From JAULUH01 sp032111745 (lineage in GTDB: Bacteria > Chloroflexota > Anaerolineae > JAAEKA01): DNA of 5,968 nt. The notes beneath the pieces were generated by a model. That model saw only the letters and a list, made by a program, of their open reading frames with translations. It was not told the DNA's origin and did not search any database. Of this stretch, positions 1-5,056 are shown piece after piece. The DNA is taken from the NCBI GenBank assembly GCA_032111745.1, contig JAULUH010000107.1:1-5968 (forward strand). Reading direction: 5' to 3'. Positions within the stretch are counted from its first letter, which is position 1; each line of letters opens with the position of its first letter. A program made the translations under genes and the position numbers.

Positions 1-160
1 AGGCGCAGAGCGCAAAGGGGAACCAGGGCCGGAGGAGGCCGGAGCGGAACCGGAAGGGAACCGCAGAGGCCGCAGAGCCGGGCCCTGGGCCGGAGCTGCA
101 ACGCACTTCGGAAAGTGCGCTGCAACTGGAGCGGGAAGGGGCCGCAGAGGTGGCGCAGAG
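1..160. repeat. T-free, purine-rich low-complexity region downstream of menG
   Basis: No gene is visible in this stretch. The first 85 bases of the + strand contain no T, and 47 of the first 60 bases are purines, so the composition is strongly strand-asymmetric. Short words recur: GCAGAG at 5-10, 63-68, 72-77, 144-149 and 155-160, and GGAACC at 19-24, 46-51 and 57-62. The copies are irregularly spaced, so this is a degenerate short repeat rather than a clean tandem array. A strong stem-loop sits inside it and is listed separately. CGCAGAG-type purine-rich spacers are familiar to me from Chloroflexota genomes, but that is recollection and was not checked. Confidence 0.5.
94..127 (-). terminator. 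Strong 15-pair stem-loop 3' of menG (possible terminator or 3'-end stabiliser)
   Basis: Arms 94-108 and 113-127 are complementary around a four-base loop at 109-112. Thirteen pairs are Watson-Crick. The two exceptions (96/125 and 101/120) are C/A and A/C on the + strand but become G-U pairs in RNA copied leftward, which is the sense of menG. The hairpin lies 43-76 bases beyond the menG stop codon. No U tract follows it in the leftward direction, so it is not a textbook intrinsic terminator. It could be a Rho-associated 3'-end structure, an mRNA-stabilising hairpin, or one copy of a dispersed palindromic repeat. Confidence 0.5.
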
Positions 161-169
161 CTTGGCGGT

Positions 170-874
170 TCATTTGACTCCGATGTGGATGGCTACGGTG
201 CCCAGCATGAGCCGGCGGTAGCGCACGTGGCGCAGGCCGGCGGCGCGGAAGACCTCGGCCAGCTCCTCCGGGTCCATGAAGGCGATGGAGGACTGGGGCA
301 GGTAGCTGTAGGCGTAGCCGGAGCCGCTCACCAGGCGGCCCACCGTCGGGATCACCCGTTTCAGGTGGAGCTGGATGAGGGGCCGCCAGGGGGTGTCTGG
401 GGGCGGGCTGGTCTCCAGGCTGACCACATGGCCGCCGTGGCGCACCACGCGGCGCTGCTCGGCCAGGGCCGCCACGACGTCGGCCACGTTGCGCAGGAGG
501 AAGCCGGAGGCGACGGCATCGAAGGTGTCGTCGGGGAAGGGGAGGGCGAAGGTGTCGGCGCCCACCCAGCGCAGCCGGAAGCCCTGGGGCTTGGCCTGGC
601 CTACCTGCATCATGGGCAGGGAGAAGTCCGCGGCCACCGCCCGCGCGCCGGGCACCTGGCGCAGGGCCTCGAAGGCGATGTCGCCGGTGCCGGTGGCGAT
701 GTCCAGGAGGTGGCCGCCGGGGGGTAGCGCGGCGGCGTGGACCAGCAGCTGGCGCCACGCGGTATCCTGGCCGAAGGTCATCAGGCGGTTCATGAGGTCG
801 TAGCGCGCGGCGATGCCCGCGAACATGTCGTGGACGAAGGCGGGTTTTTGGTCGGGGGAGGGGAGGATGGACAT
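170..874 (-). CDS. menG: Demethylmenaquinone methyltransferase, UbiE/MenG family
   Basis: This 234-residue class I SAM-dependent methyltransferase should methylate demethylmenaquinone to menaquinone at the last step of menaquinone synthesis, on the cytoplasmic face of the membrane. The family N-terminal signature is present at residues 25-37 (YDLMNRLMTFGQD). It is followed by the SAM-binding glycine motif LDIATGTGD at 57-65, an acidic post-strand-2 motif AADFS at 81-85, FLLRNVAD at 125-132, and the C-terminal family segment from IPTVGR to YLPQSS (175-196). Length is normal for the family. The usual RVLKPGG loop reads RVVRHGG (142-148), with His in place of Pro. The ATG is the only sensible start, because an in-frame TAA lies four codons upstream (884-886); no clear Shine-Dalgarno sequence precedes it. 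It follows the cyclophilin gene by 80 bases and may be read from the same transcript. The ubiquinone homologue UbiE cannot be excluded by sequence alone, but the probable phylum makes menaquinone likelier. Confidence 0.93.
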   Translation of the reverse strand: MSILPSPDQKPAFVHDMFAGIAARYDLMNRLMTFGQDTAWRQLLVHAAALPPGGHLLDIATGTGDIAFEALRQVPGARAVAADFSLPMMQVGQAKPQGFRLRWVGADTFALPFPDDTFDAVASGFLLRNVADVVAALAEQRRVVRHGGHVVSLETSPPPDTPWRPLIQLHLKRVIPTVGRLVSGSGYAYSYLPQSSIAFMDPEELAEVFRAAGLRHVRYRRLMLGTVAIHIGVK

Positions 875-890
875 GATTCGCGCTTAAGAG

Positions 891-933
891 CCGGCTAAAG
901 CCTCGACTCCAGTCGCCGGAGCGGCTGAAGCCG
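891..933. repeat. Palindromic intergenic element (GGCTNAAGCC-type)
   Basis: Three short palindromes follow one another between the cyclophilin and menG genes: GGCT-AA-AGCC at 893-902, CGACT-CC-AGTCG at 904-915 and CGGCT-GA-AGCCG at 922-933. The first and third share the core GGCTNAAGCC, and the third is followed by CTACGAAC (937-944). Because the loops are only two bases, the first and third units could instead pair with each other into one larger stem. The pattern resembles a dispersed palindromic repeat I associate with Chloroflexota and cyanobacterial intergenic regions (recollection, not a search). It has no visible coding content. Confidence 0.5.
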
Positions 934-941
934 ACGCTACG

Positions 942-954
942 AACCCGGAGCGGG

Positions 955-956
<2 letters not shown>
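942..956 (-). other. Perfect 6-bp hairpin over the cyclophilin stop codon
   Basis: AACCCG at 942-947 and CGGGTT at 951-956 form a perfect six-pair stem with a three-base loop. The stem includes two bases of the TAA stop codon (957-955) of the cyclophilin gene. No U run follows it in the leftward direction, so termination is not indicated. It could slow 3' exonucleases or affect coupling to menG, or it may simply be the edge of the adjoining palindromic element. Confidence 0.4.
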
Positions 957-1446
<490 letters not shown>

Positions 1447-1471
1447 GGGTACTCCTCGTAGTATGTTCTGG

Positions 1472-2983
1472 TTACAGGTCGAGCCCGTAGAGCTGGCCGT
1501 ACTTGCTGCGCAGGTAGCGGATGTAGGGCTCGATGGTCAGTGGACTGCCGGTGACTCGCTCTACCAGCTCGGCCGCGGTGAACTTGCTGCCGTGGCGATA
1601 GATGTTCTCGCGCAGCCAGCCGTGCAAGGTGGCGAACTCGCCGCGGCCGAGCTGGTCGACGATCTCGGGATGGGCGGCCAGGGCGGCTTCCCAGATGGCG
1701 GCGCCGATGATGTTGCCCAGGGTATAGCCCTGGAACGCGCCGCCGATGAGGCCGGCATACCAGTGCACGTCCTGCAGCACGCCGTCGCGATCGTCAGGGG
1801 CCTGCACGCCGAGGGTTTCCCGGTAGCTGGCATGCCAGGCCTCGGGCAGGTCGGCCACGGCCAGCTTGCCCTCCAGTAGAGCCAGCTCCAGCTCGAAGCG
1901 GATGAGCACGTGCAGGTTGTAGGTGACCTCGTCGGCGTCGACACGGATCAGGCTGGGCTGGACCTGGTTCACGGCCCTGAAAAAGGCCTCCTCGGGCACA
2001 TCGCCCAGCTGCTCCGGGAAGGCGGCCTGCAGCTGGGGGTAGTAGTGGCGCCAGAAGGGGCGGCTGCGGCCCACCAGGTTCTCCCACAGCCGGGACTGGC
2101 TCTCATGCACGCCGGCTGAGGTGCCATGGCCGAGCGGGGTGCCGTCGAAGACCGGGTCGACGCCCTGCTCGTACATGGCGTGGCCGGACTCGTGCATGGT
2201 GGAGAAGAGGCCGTCGCCCAGGTCCTGCTCCTGGAAGCGCGTGGTAATGCGCACGTCGCCGTAGCTGAATCGGATGGCGAAGGGGTGGTGGGTCTTGTCC
2301 TGGCGCCCGCGCTGCAGGTCGTAGCCGAACTGGCGCACCACGGCCAGGCCGAAGTCCCATTGATCCCGCTCGGGATAGGTCCGGTGCAGGAAGGAGGTGT
2401 CGGGCGCGGGCTGCGCGGCGATGGCCTCCACCAGGGGCACCAGCTCGCGGCGCAGGTCGGCGAAGAGGGGCCGCAGGGTGGCGACGGTCATGCCGTAGTC
2501 GGCCTCCTCGATCAGCGGATCCGCGATGTGGTCGTAGCCGTCGAAGTAGGCGGAGGCCTGCCGGCTAAGGTCCAGGGTGCGCTCCAGGTTGGATTGGACG
2601 GCGGGGAAGTCGTCGGCCGGCCGGGCCACGGTCCAGGCCTGGTAGGATTGGGCGCCGTGCTGGGCAACCTCGGCCACGAACTCGGGGGGCAGCTTGATGG
2701 CGCGCTCGTAGTCGCGGCGGGTGACCCGGATCAGGCTGGCGTCGTCGCTGTCGTAGGGCAGGCTTGCCGCGTAGGGATGCAGGTCGTCCAGCAGGGCGCC
2801 GATGGCGGGATCGATGAATCTCTCCTGGGCCAGTTGGCTGAGGCGGGCTATCTGGCGGCCGCGGGCCTCGGCGCCGCCGGGGGGCATGTGGGTCTCCTGG
2901 TCCCAGACGAGGACGGCCTCGGCAGCGCGGAGGTCGGCCGCCTCTTGCAGGCGGGAGCGCAATTGGTCGAGTTTGTCTTGCAC
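1472..2983 (-). CDS. M32-family thermostable-type metallocarboxypeptidase
   Basis: This 503-residue protein matches the usual length of family M32 zinc carboxypeptidases, cytoplasmic enzymes that remove C-terminal residues from peptides. All family motifs appear in order: HPF at 233-235, DVRITTR at 243-249, the zinc motif HESGH at 264-268 (ligands His264 and His268, catalytic Glu265), HESQSR at 293-298 (Glu294 the third ligand), IRVDADE at 346-352 and GVLQDVHW at 401-408. The segment after the last motif reads GAFQGYTLGN (415-424) where many members have GYFPTY-LGN, suggesting a subfamily variant. No signal peptide is seen. The start is GTG, chosen because AGGAG lies six bases upstream and an in-frame TAA closes the frame seven codons upstream. 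It is separated from the upstream glycosyltransferase gene by 171 bases of GC-rich palindromes and leads into the cyclophilin gene after 25 bases, so the two may jointly serve protein folding and turnover. Confidence 0.95.
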   Translation of the reverse strand: MQDKLDQLRSRLQEAADLRAAEAVLVWDQETHMPPGGAEARGRQIARLSQLAQERFIDPAIGALLDDLHPYAASLPYDSDDASLIRVTRRDYERAIKLPPEFVAEVAQHGAQSYQAWTVARPADDFPAVQSNLERTLDLSRQASAYFDGYDHIADPLIEEADYGMTVATLRPLFADLRRELVPLVEAIAAQPAPDTSFLHRTYPERDQWDFGLAVVRQFGYDLQRGRQDKTHHPFAIRFSYGDVRITTRFQEQDLGDGLFSTMHESGHAMYEQGVDPVFDGTPLGHGTSAGVHESQSRLWENLVGRSRPFWRHYYPQLQAAFPEQLGDVPEEAFFRAVNQVQPSLIRVDADEVTYNLHVLIRFELELALLEGKLAVADLPEAWHASYRETLGVQAPDDRDGVLQDVHWYAGLIGGAFQGYTLGNIIGAAIWEAALAAHPEIVDQLGRGEFATLHGWLRENIYRHGSKFTAAELVERVTGSPLTIEPYIRYLRSKYGQLYGLDL

Positions 2984-2989
2984 GGTTTT

Positions 2990-2994
2990 CTCCT
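2990..2994 (-). promoter_or_regulatory. Ribosome binding site fixing a GTG start
   Basis: AGGAG on the minus strand lies six bases before the GTG at 2983-2981. No ATG is available upstream before an in-frame TAA, so this site decides the start of the carboxypeptidase. Confidence 0.75.
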
Positions 2995-3025
2995 GAAAGG
3001 GTTAAGGTGTATGCACTGGTCTGGC

Positions 3026-3056
3026 GGGTAGGGGCGGGGTTTCCCCGCCCGTACCC
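3026..3056. repeat. GC-rich palindrome, unit 1
   Basis: GGGTA (3026-3030) pairs with TACCC (3052-3056), and GGGCGGGG (3032-3039) pairs with CCCCGCCC (3043-3050), with one G/G mismatch and a TTT loop. The motif GTASGGGCGGG occurs on both strands here (3028-3038 on +; 3044-3054 on -). It is the strongest of three related units between the glycosyltransferase and the carboxypeptidase. It could act as a 3'-end hairpin for the former, but no U tract follows in either direction. Confidence 0.6.
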
Positions 3057-3082
3057 ATGCGATTGGCTGGTGGCCGGGCGGA

Positions 3083-3108
3083 GGGCGGGCACGGCGGCCC
3101 GCCCCTAC
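3083..3108. repeat. GC-rich palindrome, unit 2
   Basis: GGGCGGGC (3083-3090) and GCCCGCCC (3097-3104) form an eight-pair stem with a six-base loop. The motif GTAGGGGCGGG is present on the minus strand at 3108-3098, linking it to units 1 and 3. Confidence 0.6.
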
Positions 3109-3124
3109 GGATGATGGCACGGAG

Positions 3125-3150
3125 GGGCGGTTACAGCGGCCCGCCCGTAC
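3125..3150. repeat. GC-rich palindrome, unit 3
   Basis: GGGCGG (3125-3130) and CCGCCC (3141-3146) form a six-pair stem with a ten-base loop. The minus strand carries GTACGGGCGGG at 3150-3140. The unit ends four bases from the TAA stop codon of the glycosyltransferase (3157-3155), so it would be the first structure in that transcript's 3' region. Confidence 0.55.
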
Positions 3151-3154
3151 GGGA

Positions 3155-3829
3155 TTAGCGCATGCGGCGGCGGGTTTCCAGGACCAGGCGGCTGAACTCC
3201 CTGGCGTGGGTCAGGGGGTCGATGTGGCTGCCCTGGTTGCCGTAGATGGTGCGGATGGGCACCCATTCCAGGCGGTAGCCGTTCTGCACGCAGGTGACGA
3301 TCATCTCCACCTCGAACTCGAAGCCGTGCTCCTGGCTGTGCAGGGTGGATTCCATCATGCGCCGGCTGAGCAGGCGGTAGCCGGACTGGTTGTCCTGCAC
3401 GGTCTGGCCGAGGGCCCAGGAGAAGCTCCAGCGGCCCAGGGTGTTGGCGATGCGGCGGGCGCCGGGCATCTGGCTGAAGTCGCGGGCGCCGATGATCAGG
3501 TCGGCGCTGGTGGCGGCATAGTTATCCAGGAAGGCCGGTATCTCGGCCGGGTCGTGCTGGCCGTCGGCGTCCAGGGTAATCACGGCGGCGTATCCGGTGT
3601 CCAGGGCCCAGCGCATGCCGGCGCGCAGGGCGGCGCCCTTGCCCTGGTTGGGCACCTGGCGCAGCACGGTGGCGCCGGCCGCCTCGGCGACGGCGACGGT
3701 GTTGTCCTTGGAGCCGTCGTCGACGACCAGCACCGGCAGGTGCCTGGCCGCGCCCTCGACGACGGGTGCGACGCGGGTGGCCTCATTGTAGGCCGGGATC
3801 AGGGCGAGCACGGTAGGGGTGGAGGGCAT
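3155..3829 (-). CDS. Family 2 glycosyltransferase (DPM/DPG-synthase-like)
   Basis: This 224-residue GT-A fold enzyme probably transfers a sugar from a nucleotide sugar to a polyprenyl phosphate or similar acceptor at the inner face of the membrane. Numbering from the ATG, IPAYNEA lies at 11-17, VVDDGS at 35-40 (nucleotide-binding aspartates), GKGAALRAG at 63-71, the metal-binding DADGQHDP at 87-94 and the acceptor-side NQSGYR at 147-152. The C-terminal part (IRTIYG, then SHIDPL) resembles prokaryotic dolichol-phosphate-mannose-synthase-like proteins. There are no C-terminal transmembrane helices, so it is a catalytic-domain-only form. A TTG codon five codons upstream (3844) also keeps the frame open, but only the ATG has an SD-like AGGA seven bases before it. 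It follows the aldo/keto reductase by 46 bases and is probably on the same transcript. The sugar and acceptor cannot be told from sequence. Confidence 0.88.
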   Translation of the reverse strand: MPSTPTVLALIPAYNEATRVAPVVEGAARHLPVLVVDDGSKDNTVAVAEAAGATVLRQVPNQGKGAALRAGMRWALDTGYAAVITLDADGQHDPAEIPAFLDNYAATSADLIIGARDFSQMPGARRIANTLGRWSFSWALGQTVQDNQSGYRLLSRRMMESTLHSQEHGFEFEVEMIVTCVQNGYRLEWVPIRTIYGNQGSHIDPLTHAREFSRLVLETRRRMR

Positions 3830-3836
3830 GGGCGGG

Positions 3837-3840
3837 TCCT
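3837..3840 (-). promoter_or_regulatory. Ribosome binding site choosing ATG 3829
   Basis: AGGA on the minus strand lies seven bases before ATG 3829-3827. The alternative TTG at 3844-3842 has no SD-like sequence before it and overlaps this site, so the shorter protein is preferred. Confidence 0.6.
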
Positions 3841-3875
3841 GCAAGGCGACAGGTCAGCTGGGAAGGGATGGCGGG

Positions 3876-4802
3876 TCAGGACAACGCCTGCGGGTGGCTA
3901 TCGGCCACCAGGTCGAGGCCAGCAGCCTTGGCGTTGGCCTCGACCTGGGCCACGGACTTGCAGCCGGGGATGACGCAGGTGACGGCGGGGTGTTGCAGGC
4001 ACCAGGCCAGGGCCCAGGCCGCCATGGGGACGCCATCGGGCACCTCGTCGCGCTGGATCGCGACCACTTCCTGCAGATGTTTCTGGACGTGGCTGGCATC
4101 GAAGGAGGCGCGCACGTCGGTGGGCACGGTGAACTGGGTGCCGGGCGCGTATTTGCCGCTGAGCAGGCCGCTGGCCAGGGGCACCCGGGCCAACACGCCG
4201 AGGTCCTGGGCCAGGCTGGCCGGGAATATGGCCTCCTCGGGCCGGCGGTCTAGCCGGTTGTAAACCACCTGTAGCACGCTGGCGCCGACGGCCGAGGCCC
4301 GCTGGGCCTGATGAGCGCTGTCGAGGTTGGAGCTGATGGAAATGCCAAGGTAGCGGATCTTGCCCGCCTCGACCTGCCTGGCCAGCATCGTCCACAGGGC
4401 ATCGTCGTCGAAATGGGCGTCGGTGCCCGAGTGGAACTGGTAGAGGTCGATCACGTCGGTGCGGAGGGCAGACAGGGAGCGCTCCAGCTGGGCCTGCACG
4501 CCGGCGGGCGACCAGAGCTGCTCACGCTGCAGGTGGCCGGCGAAGCGGTGACCGAACTTGGTGGCGACGATCCAGCGATCCCGCTGACCGCGGATGGCCT
4601 GGCCAACCAGGGCCTCGGAGAGGTGGTCACCGTAGCACTCGGCGGTGTCGATCAGGTTGATGCCCAGGTCGCCGGCGCGGCCGATGATGGCGTCGACCTC
4701 GGGCTGGGCAAAGGCCTTGCCCCATTCGCCGCCGAACTGCCACGTGCCCACGCCGACCACCGACACCCGCAGCCCGGTGTGGCCCAGACGCCGGTACTTC
4801 AT
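3876..4802 (-). CDS. Aldo/keto reductase family oxidoreductase
   Basis: This 308-residue (beta/alpha)8 barrel enzyme is an NADPH-dependent carbonyl reductase/alcohol dehydrogenase of the soluble AKR superfamily. The catalytic tetrad is complete: Asp52 (in LIDTAECYG), Tyr57, Lys82 (in ATKFG) and His124 (in YQFHSG). Cofactor-side landmarks are YLGISISS at 151-158, LASGLLSGKYAPG at 209-221 and IPGCKSVAQVEANAKA at 278-293. The length is normal and no signal peptide is seen. ATG 4802 is preceded by AGGAGG at 4810-4815 with seven bases of spacing, a very good site. It is the first gene of the leftward set and has its own extended -10 promoter (4884-4892) and a leader of about 75 bases containing inverted repeats. 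It is divergent from the GNAT gene. The true substrate is unknown. Confidence 0.93.
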   Translation of the reverse strand: MKYRRLGHTGLRVSVVGVGTWQFGGEWGKAFAQPEVDAIIGRAGDLGINLIDTAECYGDHLSEALVGQAIRGQRDRWIVATKFGHRFAGHLQREQLWSPAGVQAQLERSLSALRTDVIDLYQFHSGTDAHFDDDALWTMLARQVEAGKIRYLGISISSNLDSAHQAQRASAVGASVLQVVYNRLDRRPEEAIFPASLAQDLGVLARVPLASGLLSGKYAPGTQFTVPTDVRASFDASHVQKHLQEVVAIQRDEVPDGVPMAAWALAWCLQHPAVTCVIPGCKSVAQVEANAKAAGLDLVADSHPQALS

Positions 4803-4826
4803 CGCTGTTCCTCCTCACGCGGTTGT

Positions 4827-4865
4827 GGAGACCTGTCCGGATGGGACTCTGGTGTTATGGTCTCC
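4827..4865 (-). promoter_or_regulatory. Inverted repeat in the aldo/keto reductase leader
   Basis: GGAGACC (4827-4833) and GGTCTCC (4859-4865) are perfect seven-base inverted copies 25 bases apart. Inside them GTCC (4835-4838) and GGAC (4844-4847) form a second stem with a five-base loop. In the leftward mRNA this gives a two-tier structure ending 10 bases before the Shine-Dalgarno sequence, which it leaves free. It could be a protein operator or a 5' stabilising hairpin; a chance match is also possible. Confidence 0.35.
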
Positions 4866-4869
4866 CCGT

Positions 4870-4882
4870 CCCTGGCGCAGGG
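4870..4882. promoter_or_regulatory. Small palindrome at the predicted aldo/keto reductase start site
   Basis: CCCTG (4870-4874) and CAGGG (4878-4882) are perfect inverted repeats with a three-base spacer. The centre, 4876, falls about where transcription should begin from the -10 box at 4884-4889. That location suits a repressor operator, but the palindrome is short. Confidence 0.3.
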
Positions 4883-4883
4883 C

Positions 4884-4892
4884 ATTGTAGCA
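4884..4892 (-). promoter_or_regulatory. Extended -10 promoter of the aldo/keto reductase
   Basis: The minus strand reads TGCTACAAT (4892-4884), matching the extended -10 form TGnTATAAT at all but one base. A weak -35 candidate, TTGTAA, lies at 4910-4905 with a short 15-base spacer; at the usual 17-base spacing the hexamer is CGTTGT, part of the adjacent repeat element. The expected start site is near 4877. Confidence 0.6.
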
Positions 4893-4900
4893 TAGGGAGA

Positions 4901-4930
4901 GATATTACAACGAATGGGGGGACAGCGAAT
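4901..4930. repeat. Duplicated-nonamer element, copy 1
   Basis: This 30-base element starts with GATATT, then ACAACGAAT (4907-4915), six G, and ACAGCGAAT (4922-4930). It matches the element at 4983-5011 except for one substitution and one extra G. It lies immediately upstream of the aldo/keto reductase -10 box and covers its -35 position. It is either a regulator binding site or a dispersed repeat. Confidence 0.75.
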
Positions 4931-4982
4931 GACATTTGGGGAAGGGCCGTGGGCAGATGAGGGGTGCGTGGGTGAGGAGGCC

Positions 4983-5011
4983 GATATTACAGCGAATGGG
5001 GGACAGCGAAT
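4983..5011. repeat. Duplicated-nonamer element, copy 2
   Basis: This 29-base element starts with GATATT, then ACAGCGAAT (4989-4997), five G, and an identical ACAGCGAAT (5003-5011). It is in the same orientation as the copy at 4901-4930, 82 bases away. It lies just upstream of the acetyltransferase -10 box and covers its -35 position. Confidence 0.75.
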
Positions 5012-5023
5012 ACGGCGCTGGTG

Positions 5024-5032
5024 TGTTATAAT
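5024..5032 (+). promoter_or_regulatory. Perfect extended -10 promoter of the GNAT gene
   Basis: TGTTATAAT (5024-5032) is an exact extended -10 sequence. At 17-base spacing the -35 position (5004-5009, CAGCGA) bears no resemblance to TTGACA and belongs to the nonamer repeat. The expected start site is near 5039, giving a leader of about 18 bases. It rules out the in-frame GTG at 5021 as a start codon. Confidence 0.7.
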
Positions 5033-5044
5033 CTCTATTCCCTG

Positions 5045-5051
5045 AAAGGAG
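5045..5051 (+). promoter_or_regulatory. Ribosome binding site choosing ATG 5057
   Basis: AAAGGAG lies five bases before ATG 5057-5059 and downstream of the predicted transcription start, so it fixes the start of the acetyltransferase. Confidence 0.75.
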
Positions 5052-5056
5052 CGACC

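Noticed and set aside
2126..3031. Plus-strand open frame of 301 codons opposite the carboxypeptidase
   Set aside because: It is a Gly/Val/Ala-rich shadow frame with no recognisable motif, while the minus strand carries every M32 motif.
3026..3150. Intrinsic terminator(s) between the glycosyltransferase and the carboxypeptidase
   Set aside because: The hairpins are stable, but no U tract follows any of them in either direction, so they are listed as repeats instead.
3830..3844. TTG at 3844 as the glycosyltransferase start
   Set aside because: It has no ribosome binding site, and the five added residues are not part of the GT2 fold; ATG 3829 has AGGA at good spacing.
3206..3973. Plus-strand open frame of 255 codons opposite the glycosyltransferase
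   Set aside because: It is a Gly/Ala/Val/His-rich shadow frame; the opposite strand has intact GT2 motifs and a ribosome binding site.
4901..5011. CRISPR array or replication iterons
   Set aside because: There are only two copies of the 29-30 base unit, they contain internal repeats, and there is no series of uniform spacers, cas gene, replication gene or AT-rich unwinding region nearby.
5021..5056. GTG at 5021 as the acetyltransferase start, adding 12 residues
   Set aside because: The codon lies directly before and within the extended -10 promoter region and has no Shine-Dalgarno sequence, whereas ATG 5057 has AAAGGAG five bases upstream.
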